Assembly: GCA_017987575.1 (NCBI GenBank)
Contig: JAGNTK010000015.1
Location: 1-33,727 of the forward strand
Source of the DNA: Novosphingobium sp.
GTDB taxonomy: Bacteria; Pseudomonadota; Alphaproteobacteria; Sphingomonadales; Sphingomonadaceae
Length of the DNA: 33,727 bases
Direction of reading: 5' to 3'
Shown here one piece after another: positions 27,208 through 33,727 of this stretch (position 1 is the first letter of the stretch; each line of letters opens with the position of its first letter). The notes under the pieces were generated by a model. It searched no databases, was not told where the DNA came from, and saw only the letters and a program-made list of their open reading frames with translations. The position numbers and the translations under genes are program-made.

Positions 27208-27240
27208 CAAACCAACCGGTCCACTCGGTGGGGCAGATCA
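26587..27240 (+). mobile_element. Degraded IS3-family (IS407-like) element, plus orientation
   Basis: It contains the orfB remnant and a right terminal inverted repeat ending at 27240 (reverse strand TGATCTGCCCCACCGAGTGG). The TGA...GCCCC opening is typical of IS407-group ends. The left end and orfA are missing. Confidence 0.75.
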
Positions 27241-27298
27241 CTGGCCGAACTGTGCGACGGCTAATCCCATACTGCTTTAAATCAGCATGGCACCTTTG

Positions 27299-27510
27299 GA
27301 TGCGGAACTTGCGGCCATCGTAACTGCGCCCATAGACGAAGTCGTAAGACCACACATCGCGGGATATTCCGGTCGCAGGCGGGTAACCACGCTCGGTGAT
27401 CTGGGGTACCGCACCGCGATTGAACTCATCGCTGAAATTGGGCTTCCCCATGGTCGCCTCCTGTCCTCAAAATTAGGATCGAAGGCGTCCAGAAATCTAG
27501 GGGCTACTCA
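27299..27510 (-). mobile_element. IS3-family fragment, minus orientation (orfA start plus orfB piece)
   Basis: On the minus strand a left inverted repeat at 27489-27510 (TGAGTAGCCCCTAGATTTCTGG) is followed by an OrfA start at 27451. That start encodes MGKPNFSDEFNRGAVPQITERGYP (to about 27380). After a gap the frame continues into DVWSYDFVYGRSYDGRKFRI (27299-27358), a piece of the OrfB catalytic core. This is the class of segment missing from the plus-strand copy. Middle and end of the element are gone, so this is a second degraded IS copy or a rearranged part of the first. Confidence 0.7.
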
Positions 27511-27849
27511 CCCGCCTGACGCATCCTCACCTCCGTCAGCAGCGCTGAATCAAATCAAACCGCCATTGGCGAAGGGCTGTTGTAGTGCCCAGATAGCGCC
27601 CGATGCGTAGGATATTATCTTTGCCCTCCCCCGTTCGGGGGGTGTACGGCGATCAGCGGACAGCTCATTAGGAAGGGGCGACCCGGCCTTCAAGGCGCTA
27701 CAGCAATGGAGTTTCTTGATGGTAACTCTGGCGGTGGGATTCCGTCTCACCGCCATTTCTTCACCTTACGTGTGGCTTATTTCGTGTCGGGAAACCCCAG
27801 TCCAATTATCTTCAAGGGCCACTTCGCATTCCTGATTGGGAGAACTCAA
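27511..27849. other. Gene-free stretch upstream of the secreted-protein operon
   Basis: I see no credible gene here. The stretch holds a GC palindrome at about 27628-27643 (CCTCCCCCGTTCGGGGGG) and a separate hairpin noted below. It presumably contains the promoter of the operon starting at 27850, but I find no convincing -35/-10 pair. Confidence 0.4.
27729..27760 (+). terminator. Terminator-like hairpin upstream of the secreted-protein operon
   Basis: A perfect 8-bp stem TGGCGGTG/CACCGCCA with an 11-nt loop is followed by TTTCT. It lies about 90 bp upstream of the 27850 start and could be the terminator of a lost gene or an attenuator. Confidence 0.4.
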
Positions 27850-28179
27850 ATGCGCATCCTACTGACCGCCGCCACCGTCGCGATCGCGCTCACGGCAACC
27901 CCTGCCCAGGCCCGGTCGGGCTACGCCGCGTGCGTGGCGATCCAGCCGAGCAAGAACCGCCTTTTGTGGACCAATCCGGTTGCCGCGGAAGACTCGTCGA
28001 TGGCGACGCTTGCCGCGAAATTCGCCGCGACGCTGCGCGACAAGAGCTATGCATCCGACCCCGAATTGTCCGAATATTGCAAATTCTTTGTGCAGCAGAA
28101 GGACGCGATGGAGTTCATCATGAGCATTCGTCAGAACCACAACGGCCCGGTAGGCCCAGGGGTGCCCTTCAGTGGCTAG
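27850..28179 (+). CDS. Small secreted protein of unknown function
   Basis: This 109-residue protein starts at ATG 27850, with a GGGAGA ribosome site. A signal peptide covers residues 1-21 (ending TPAQA). The mature part has two cysteines (C28, C77) that could form a disulfide. I recognise no family. It is the first gene of a putative five-gene plus-strand operon and its end overlaps the Sel1-repeat gene by 8 bp, so co-translation is likely. Its export signal and those of the next genes point to a periplasmic or surface complex (inference). Confidence 0.65.
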   Translation: MRILLTAATVAIALTATPAQARSGYAACVAIQPSKNRLLWTNPVAAEDSSMATLAAKFAATLRDKSYASDPELSEYCKFFVQQKDAMEFIMSIRQNHNGPVGPGVPFSG

Positions 28180-29581
28180 CAATCGATTTTTGCATGCGCT
28201 GCTGACAGTCGGCCTACTCGCCGTGTCGCAGGCCACGCAAGCGCAGTGGAGCGCCGCCAACGACGAGGCCAACCGCCAGCGCATGATGGCATCGATGCGG
28301 GCGCAAGACGCCGCCAATGATCGCGCTGCAGCCGACCGGGCCTTCCAGGCCGGGCTGGAGCAGCAGCGTTCGCTGGGCAGCGGCTCGTCCCCCTCGTCTT
28401 CCTCGTCCGGATCGGGTGGCATGGGCACGCCGTTGGACGGGCTGGCGGCTGCGCTTGGCCGCGGCAATCAGTCAAGCGGGGGACCGCAGTCCGTGGTCGA
28501 TCGCCGCACGTACATCATCCATCAGCAGGAAACGTCCAAACAGGTTGTGGCTAGGCTGTTCGCCGAGGCAGAAGGCGGCAATCCCGAAAGTGCGTGGAAC
28601 CTCGGCCGGCTCTATTACACCGGATATGCCGGCGTCCCACGGGACGATGCCCAGGCGCGCCGCTGGTTTGCCACCGCGGGCGAACGCGGCCATGCCGAGG
28701 CGCTGGCCAACCTAGGCTATTTTGCGCACGAGGGGATCGGAGGTCCGCAGGACCCGGCGCTGGCACTTGACGCCACGGCCCGGGCGGCGGCTGCAGGCAG
28801 CACTTACGGCGCAGGGCTGAACGGGATCTATCGGCTGAGCGGCCTGGCCGACGGGCAGCTCGATCCTGTTGCCGTGGCCAACCTGGAGCGAGCAGCCGAT
28901 GCGGGCGAACTGTTTGCTCAGGCAGCTCTCGGTACCATTGTCTACGCACTGGGAGTGGGCACCGCGGAGAACTGGGAACGCGCGGCACACTACGCCCGCC
29001 TCGCCGCTGAACAGGGCCACGGTGCATCGATGACCGAACTGGCGCGGATGATGTTCGTCGGCCGGGGCGTGGCGCAGGACCAGCGGGGGGCCGTTGCCAT
29101 GTTCCGTCGTGCGGCCGAAGCCGGCGATCCGGGAGGCATGTCGTTCCTGGGGCAACTATACATGACCGGCCAAGGAGTGCCCAACGACGTAGCAGCGGGC
29201 CTCGAATTATTTCGCCGCGCGGCCGATCTGGGCCATCCCGGAGCGCAGGGCGTCTATGGCCTCTCCCTGATGCTGGGTCAGGGCGTGGCAAAAAACGTCC
29301 CCGAAGGTCTGCGTTACATCCGCTTGGGAGCCGCGCGGAACGATCCGCAAGCCTTGACCGTGCTGGGCAAGATGACCTTCGTCGGCGAAGGCGGCATTAC
29401 CAGCGATGAGCGGCGAGGGATCGAGCTGCTCCAGGCGGCCGCGGCGCTGGGCGACCAGGACGCCATCGAAACTTTAGCCATGGACGAGGTACAGCAGGCC
29501 ATGCGCCGTCTGGGCATCGCGCAGACGGTTACGCCAGCGTCCGGACCTAAAGTGCGCATGGGCAGCAAGCCCAAGAGGTGA
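28172..29581 (+). CDS. Secreted Sel1-repeat protein
   Basis: This 469-residue protein starts at GTG 28172, overlapping the upstream stop. It has a signal peptide (1-24) and a charged, Ala-rich segment (about 25-65). A Ser/Gly linker follows (about 70-85), and then a series of Sel1-like repeats from about 130 to 440. Units such as AWNLGRLYYTGYAGVPRDDAQARRWF and GMSFLGQLYMTGQGVPNDVAAGLELFRRAA are clear. Sel1 repeats form alpha-solenoids that mediate protein-protein contacts. No catalytic domain is seen. It is the largest intact gene in the putative five-gene operon. Confidence 0.85.
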   Translation: MASNRFLHALLTVGLLAVSQATQAQWSAANDEANRQRMMASMRAQDAANDRAAADRAFQAGLEQQRSLGSGSSPSSSSSGSGGMGTPLDGLAAALGRGNQSSGGPQSVVDRRTYIIHQQETSKQVVARLFAEAEGGNPESAWNLGRLYYTGYAGVPRDDAQARRWFATAGERGHAEALANLGYFAHEGIGGPQDPALALDATARAAAAGSTYGAGLNGIYRLSGLADGQLDPVAVANLERAADAGELFAQAALGTIVYALGVGTAENWERAAHYARLAAEQGHGASMTELARMMFVGRGVAQDQRGAVAMFRRAAEAGDPGGMSFLGQLYMTGQGVPNDVAAGLELFRRAADLGHPGAQGVYGLSLMLGQGVAKNVPEGLRYIRLGAARNDPQALTVLGKMTFVGEGGITSDERRGIELLQAAAALGDQDAIETLAMDEVQQAMRRLGIAQTVTPASGPKVRMGSKPKR

Positions 29582-29651
29582 CGAACCGATTAGTTGACAA
29601 TATGGCTGCGGGGGCATCACCCACCCCAAAAACAGACGCGTGTTTAAGGGG

Positions 29652-30708
29652 ATGACGAACTCAATGGTCTTAGGCGTACCGGGAAGGGTTGTGTTCGCAG
29701 GCCTCTGGCTTGCCCTGACCCCGGTCGGCGTTCTTTCGCAAGAACCCCCACCCGGCCTCGTTTGGTATGTTCTGGACGAACTGAACCATACCGGCTTCGA
29801 TATCGAGGACCCCACCAACCGTCCCATCCCGTTGTCGGAACCGCCTGCCGGGGTGCTCCTGCCAGTTGACGTCAGCCGGGACGGGGTCGTGGACTGGCTG
29901 ATTCGCTGGCCGGAAGACCAACGGCTCTGCGGAACCGGAGGTTGTCGTCTCAGCCTGTACGTCAGCGACGACAATCGCTACTTGCGTGTGTTCGACCGAC
30001 AGGCTTGGGATCCGGACATCCGAACAGTCGGCGACGAGATCCGACTGGAGGCTTCGTTTCACCACCTGAACTGCTTGCCCCCCCCGGGAAGTTTGTCGCC
30101 TCGCCTGGGCCTGGGACCCGACAACCCGCAGCCTTTCCGAGCGCCCGAGTTCCGATGGCGAAGCTGTCGTAAGCGGCTTTGGCGAGGGGACCGTGGATCT
30201 CGGCGAGGTCGATGGAAGACCGAAGTTGCCGGATGATATTCCGGCGGCTGTCTTTGACAGGTATCTCGCCGGGCGTCGCGCCTGTGGCAACCCGGATGAC
30301 GCCGATGCATTCACCGTCTCCTACCCAGCCGTCGCATCGACACCGGATTTGAACGGCGACGGCCAGCGGGACTGGGTTATCGAGGCGCCCAGCTTCTGCG
30401 CGGAGCAGGCGGCTGCCGATTATGGCTACGAAGTCTGGATCTCCGACGAGACGGACGGTGCTTCCCGCGCTTTCGTCGCGGCGCCCGGTCGCTGGCCGGC
30501 ATTTCAGGTAGACCGCACTCCTGCAGGGATGCTCGACGCTCGGCCCTGTCTTACTGGCGAGATCTGCGAAACCGCCCCCCCTCGAATGGAACCGCGCCGC
30601 CCGCGTATTCAGGCCGGACTCATCGGAGAGCTTGTCGTCCCGCCCTTGACGCCTGTGAAACATGGTTATAGCCGCCCTCGGCGGTCCCGGAGCCGCAGCG
30701 TGGAGTGA
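29652..30708 (+). pseudogene. Secreted protein gene with frameshift at a C8 tract
   Basis: Two overlapping reading frames look like one 350-residue gene split by a single extra base. The first frame runs from ATG 29652 (signal MTNSMVLG...GVLSQ) through DVSRDGVVDWLIRW to HHLNC, then enters eight Cs (30078-30085). Removing one C continues it as PREVCRLAWAWDPTTRSLSERP, GFGEGTVDLGEVDG and PDLNGDGQRDWVIEA (30346-30375) to 30708. The two D-x-D-G-x-x-D-W motifs are Ca-binding-like (FG-GAP or dockerin type) and lie on either side of the break, which supports a single gene. Function unknown. The shift could be a pseudogene mutation, a phase-variable tract or a sequencing error. Confidence 0.7.
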
Positions 30709-30711
30709 TTT

Positions 30712-31158
30712 ATGATCCCGGCGGTAGTCCTTGCGACGACCCTCCTGATTTCCCCCGGGCTGCAGTCGGCGCCGCTTGACGAGCGGGTATACGTTCTCAG
30801 CCAGGATGACCGCTGGGGAGCTTATCTCTCGGCGCCAGACCAGACCGCGCCGAACGTCAGAACGGCTTGGTCATGGTCTGTCTGGTTGACGCTGGACATT
30901 TCCCTGCTGATCGACGCCTTTCTCAATGAGTATGATTGCGATAGGTCGCAATTCCGGAGGCTTCGGCAGGAGCGCTTTCGGGAGGGCGACCTATTCGACA
31001 CGCGGGACTCTGAAGCAGGGCTCCGGTCCCCACACTGGCTCGAGATGGAGGGCCTGGTAATGGAAGAGGTCTGTCGAGATACCTACCTCACCCTGTCCCA
31101 GGCGGAAAACTTTCCCGCTGCTGCGGATGAATTGACCTCCGGACGTACTTTATCATGA
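30712..31158 (+). CDS. Small secreted protein, unknown family
   Basis: This 148-residue protein has a signal peptide or anchor at about 1-19. The conserved-looking pattern YVLSQDDRWGAY, AWSWSVW, NEYDCDRSQFRRLRQERF and VCRDTYL includes two cysteines that may pair. The layout loosely resembles surface-adhesin E-type small periplasmic proteins (DC..R.fR and aromatic positions), but this is weak. It starts 3 bp after the frameshifted gene and its stop overlaps the next gene by 4 bp (ATGA). It is therefore operon-linked. Confidence 0.6.
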   Translation: MIPAVVLATTLLISPGLQSAPLDERVYVLSQDDRWGAYLSAPDQTAPNVRTAWSWSVWLTLDISLLIDAFLNEYDCDRSQFRRLRQERFREGDLFDTRDSEAGLRSPHWLEMEGLVMEEVCRDTYLTLSQAENFPAAADELTSGRTLS

Positions 31159-31367
31159 AGTGTTTGCTCGGAATACTGTCCGTCATTATCGGAATGGAAG
31201 GTTTTTGGTCGGCGCTCCGGAACAGGCACCTGCGCGATAAGTCGGGATGGACATACGTCCGAGCGGAAAGACAGCCCCTCTACTTCTGGGTGATGACAGG
31301 GGTGTTTGCCTTGATGGTCGTGACGGGCGGTTTTCTCCTGTACTTGGCCATAACGGAAATCTGGTGA
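31155..31367 (+). CDS. Small two-helix membrane protein
   Basis: This 70-residue protein has two hydrophobic stretches (LLGILSVIIGMEGFW and FWVMTGVFALMVVTGGFLLYLAI) around a basic loop RNRHLRDKSGWTYVRAER. No family is recognised. It begins within the last codons of the preceding gene (ATGA overlap), so it is likely translated with it. It ends the putative five-gene operon. A membrane anchor or partner for the secreted proteins is possible. Confidence 0.55.
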   Translation: MKCLLGILSVIIGMEGFWSALRNRHLRDKSGWTYVRAERQPLYFWVMTGVFALMVVTGGFLLYLAITEIW

Positions 31368-31381
31368 TTGTTTGGGAGGGT

Positions 31382-31682
31382 GCCGTCAGTCAAGTCGAGC
31401 AAATCGTCGCAGGTTGGATAACCTTCATGCGTAGGCAGCGGCATCAGCCAGGCCGATAGCGCGCTGTAACCCGCAGATAAAAACAGGCGCAGTGAATTCC
31501 AACTGTGCCGCCACGCACCTCCCGGCCCGTCTTCGACATGGAGGATCAGGAAATCGGCCTTGGCGCGGTAGAGGTAGTAGCCCAGCAACAGCCCCATCTG
31601 GCCGCCGCCGATAATGACAAATGCCCTGGGTCTCCATGCCCTCATCCTGGAGCCAGCGCTTGAGATCATCTTCTTTAGGCAC
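31382..31682 (-). pseudogene. Flavoprotein monooxygenase fragment (ars-linked type)
   Basis: On the minus strand about 80 residues of an FAD/NAD(P)-binding monooxygenase remain: AFVIIGGGQMGLLLGYYLYRA (Rossmann GxGxxG-like), EDGPGGAWRHSW and SALSAWLMPLPTHEGYP. The dinucleotide-binding part is present but everything after about residue 104 of the frame is missing. A possible N-terminal stretch MPKEDDLKRWLQDEGMETQ (31626-31682) is in another frame, joined by an apparent one-base shift at about 31625. Flavoproteins of this type occur in arsenic operons, and an arsC remnant lies next to it. Confidence 0.7.
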
Positions 31683-31709
31683 GCCGCCAGCATGATCGGG
31701 CGAGCCTAG

Positions 31710-31865
31710 ATCACCCCGCGCGAGCTGCTGTGTGAAAAGGGGACGCCTTTTGCGGAACTCGGGCTCGACAAACTGGCCCTGACGGACGCGCGACTAGTTG
31801 ATGCGATGATGGATCATCCGGTCCTGATCAACCGACCAGCCTCAATCTTCCATGCGGTCTTGTGA
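31710..31865 (+). pseudogene. Arsenate reductase (ArsC-like) C-terminal fragment
   Basis: This plus-strand open stretch of 51 codons has no start. It encodes ITPRELLCEKGTPFAELGLD, then LTDARLVDAMMDHPVLINRP, and ends in a TGA. It matches the glutaredoxin-type ArsC region (LLREKGTPY.ELGLD, HP.LINRP) before the usual C-terminal arginine segment, which is lost. The catalytic N-terminal cysteine is absent. Together with the adjacent flavoprotein fragment it suggests the scar of an arsenic-resistance locus. Confidence 0.8.
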
Positions 31866-31983
31866 CGAGCCGGGCCGTCTTACGCTGCGAATATGCAGGG
31901 GAGTTCATTTTTGATGGCATGGAATTGTGCCATGCGTGTGCAATTGGTTTGACGATATGCCCGACGCGATCGATCGTTGGCAG

Positions 31984-32811
31984 TCAAGCATAAGGTCCGG
32001 CCCGTTGCCAATAGGTCATGACCACCTTTTCGCCCTGAACAACGGGCAGTCCGGCGTGGAGGCTGGCAGGATCTCGTCGGCCCGTATCATCGACGTTGCG
32101 AAAAATCACTGCGGATCCCGGCTGTGGACACACGGTGAGCCCGCAAGCGGGAAAGGCGGTGCCCCCGCCCGCTTCGGGACTTTGCAGATAGACCAGAACC
32201 GTATTCACTCGCTGCCCGCCGCGCGCGGTGTGGCCTGCGCCGCCCGTGCCATCGGGGAAGGAATCGAAATGCGCCCGGTATTCCTGTCCCTTGCGATAAC
32301 GCAGGATCTGCAGGCCCTCTCCATTGGCGATTGGCCAGTCGGTAAGTGCGGCCAGGCGGCGCTCCAGCCGGTCGATCAGCCCGGTTTCGGCGCCGGCCAA
32401 CATCACACCGGCACTCGACCTTTCGGGATGCGGTACATTCTTCCCGCTCAATTCGTCCACCACGGTGGAGGGGTGCAAGCCCCGGTCGTGCGCATAGGCG
32501 AGCAATTCGCTGCACTCCGCAGGTGACAGCACGTTTTCGCACACGGCCACGGCAGGGCTGGCCAGTCGCATGATCACCTTGATGTCGCGTCCGTCACACC
32601 TTGCCGTTCCCATGTCGGGAAAAACGGGAAGGGCGAGGGCCTGCCCTGTCAGGCCGGGTAACACCTGCCTGATTCCCGATGCAAGGGCCGCCCGTGCATC
32701 CGCCTCGTTCCACCCGGCGGCGACCATGCGGCCTTGCATGTCCCCCGGGTCACAGCCTGCGGAAAGGTTGCAGGCGATCCATTCCTGCCAGTTCGGCTCG
32801 ACTCGTTGCAT
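31984..32811 (-). CDS. 2-oxoglutarate/Fe(II) dioxygenase, prolyl 4-hydroxylase type
   Basis: This 275-residue protein has a 2OG-Fe(II) oxygenase domain in its C-terminal half. The metal ligands are H181 and D183 (YRAHFDSF) and H252 (SLHAGLPV), and K262 (QGEKVVMTYW) is the expected 2-oxoglutarate contact. An N-terminal segment (about 1-95), with Trp and cysteines, has no recognised domain. Prolyl 4-hydroxylase-like enzymes hydroxylate protein prolines or small molecules. The target here is unknown. A 68-bp gap separates it from the autotransporter end on the same strand, so the enzyme could modify a surface protein (speculative). Confidence 0.88.
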   Translation of the reverse strand: MQRVEPNWQEWIACNLSAGCDPGDMQGRMVAAGWNEADARAALASGIRQVLPGLTGQALALPVFPDMGTARCDGRDIKVIMRLASPAVAVCENVLSPAECSELLAYAHDRGLHPSTVVDELSGKNVPHPERSSAGVMLAGAETGLIDRLERRLAALTDWPIANGEGLQILRYRKGQEYRAHFDSFPDGTGGAGHTARGGQRVNTVLVYLQSPEAGGGTAFPACGLTVCPQPGSAVIFRNVDDTGRRDPASLHAGLPVVQGEKVVMTYWQRAGPYA

Positions 32812-32879
32812 CTTCTCCCTTTCGGCCGAACTGGTTCCTGCGCGCCGAGCCCTTGGCCCCTCGCGCGAGAACCCCTGGC

Positions 32880-33727
32880 TCAGAACCCGAAATGGAACGA
32901 GGCGCTGACTGAGAACGGGTTGCCTCCCGCGTTGCCCACGGCTTTGTGAGCCGAGAGCGAGAGCACGGCGCTGCGCCCGATCCGCTGGTCGATGTCTGCC
33001 CCCAGGCGGGCATGGTCACGGTCTACCGCATAGAGACCGCCCGCGCCGCCCATGCCGGTGCCGATGATCTGGAACGCGGGGCCAGCATCAAACCGGTCGA
33101 AGCGGTGGATGTACTCCCCGCGCAGGCGCACCGTGGTTGGCTCGGCCAGGGCGAAGCGACCGGTCAGGCCCAGGCGCCCTTCTGAAGCTTCGTCATTGGA
33201 GCGACCGACAGTGACCGGAAAGCCGCCGCCAGTCTCGGTATAGCCATCGACCGTCACCCGGCTCCAAGTGTAACTGATCGTCGGGGTCAGTCCGAAGCGG
33301 CCGCTTCCCACGATGTCAAACCAGTCAAGCCGAGCGCGCAGGGCAAGCCCACGGGCGTCAGTCGATCCGGTGCTGGTGTCGGTGTTCGCGCCGTTGAGGT
33401 AGTTGCGACGCAGGTCGACGTTCCACACACCATAGATCGCCGTCGCACTCATCACAGCACCGCTCTGCCCGAGCCGCAGGTCGGCCTCGGCCACGCCATG
33501 CCAGCCTTCGAGCTTTTGCCTGCCGCCCAGCGACAGGTCGGAATTCGACCGGTCATAGCCGATCCCCGCCCCGAGCCGGAGCGGGCCGGCGTCGACGCAG
33601 GCGCCTGCTTCGGCCAACATCGAATCCCCGTCACTGCGGCCATCGCGGCGATAGTCGAGCACGGTCCACGCACAGCCGCGGCCGGGTTGCACATAATCGG
33701 TGAGGATCCGGTGATGTGCCCCCCACA
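32880..33727 (-). CDS. Autotransporter beta-barrel domain, partial (runs off window)
   Basis: The last 282 codons of a longer gene are visible. They are open to the window edge in frame beyond the first visible start. The sequence is beta-strand-rich with repeating hydrophobic alternation (LRLGAGIGYDRSNSDLSL, GAVMSATAIYGVWNVDLRR, LTPTISYTWSRVTVDGY) and ends FSVSASFHFGF, a classic outer-membrane barrel terminus with a C-terminal Phe. This is the translocator domain of a type V autotransporter. The passenger domain lies outside the window. Two Cys in the upstream part (GCAW, GACVDAG) are unusual for a barrel. Confidence 0.82.
   Translation of the reverse strand, partial: WGAHHRILTDYVQPGRGCAWTVLDYRRDGRSDGDSMLAEAGACVDAGPLRLGAGIGYDRSNSDLSLGGRQKLEGWHGVAEADLRLGQSGAVMSATAIYGVWNVDLRRNYLNGANTDTSTGSTDARGLALRARLDWFDIVGSGRFGLTPTISYTWSRVTVDGYTETGGGFPVTVGRSNDEASEGRLGLTGRFALAEPTTVRLRGEYIHRFDRFDAGPAFQIIGTGMGGAGGLYAVDRDHARLGADIDQRIGRSAVLSLSAHKAVGNAGGNPFSVSASFHFGF

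Noticed and set aside
27628-27643. GC palindrome CCTCCCCCGTTCGGGGGG as a terminator
   Set aside because: No T-tract follows and no gene ends here.

Overview
The window looks like a chromosomal segment of a GC-rich alphaproteobacterium, most likely Sphingomonadales (Erythrobacteraceae or Sphingomonadaceae). This is inferred from the mreBCD-PBP2-rodA block, separate glyQ and glyS genes, the rplY-pth pair near ychF, a MutL with an endonuclease motif, a PEP-CTERM protein, and palindromic repeats of the type common in that group. No taxonomic search was possible.

Region 1 (1-8.9 kb) is mostly housekeeping on the minus strand. It holds the 5' end of an acyl-CoA dehydrogenase with a LiuR-like MerR regulator and a matching operator, then hisI, a ComF-type phosphoribosyltransferase, a divergent NDUFAF5-like methyltransferase, ppdK, glyS and glyQ. 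A 93-bp palindromic element sits in frame inside glyS, and a different inverted-repeat element separates glyS from glyQ. A plus-strand terminator between hisI and comF has no gene in front of it and may end a small RNA.

Region 2 (9-18.3 kb) is plus-strand except for the TPR lipoprotein at 13.3-14.8 kb. It holds two tandem TraB/GumN-family genes, rplY-pth, a P-loop kinase-like gene, a PEP-CTERM surface protein behind a near-consensus sigma-54 promoter, the convergent TPR lipoprotein, ychF, a Cys/His-rich small secreted protein followed by a His/Met-rich outer-membrane barrel (probably metal-related), and a MaoC-like hydratase.

Region 3 (18.3-26.2 kb) has mutL (minus), then the cell-elongation operon mreB-mreC-mreD-mrdA-rodA, then a tRNA-Lys(CTT).

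Region 4 (26.2-33.7 kb), directly after the tRNA, has the character of an accessory region. It holds degraded IS3-family (IS407-like) fragments in both orientations and a putative five-gene operon of secreted or membrane proteins of unknown function, including a Sel1-repeat protein and a gene broken at a C8 tract. Remnants of an arsenic-type locus (arsC and flavoprotein fragments), a prolyl-4-hydroxylase-like dioxygenase and the beta-barrel end of an autotransporter follow. The five-gene operon is the least explained part of the window, and the in-frame glyS repeat and the sigma-54/PEP-CTERM promoter are the best-supported unusual observations.
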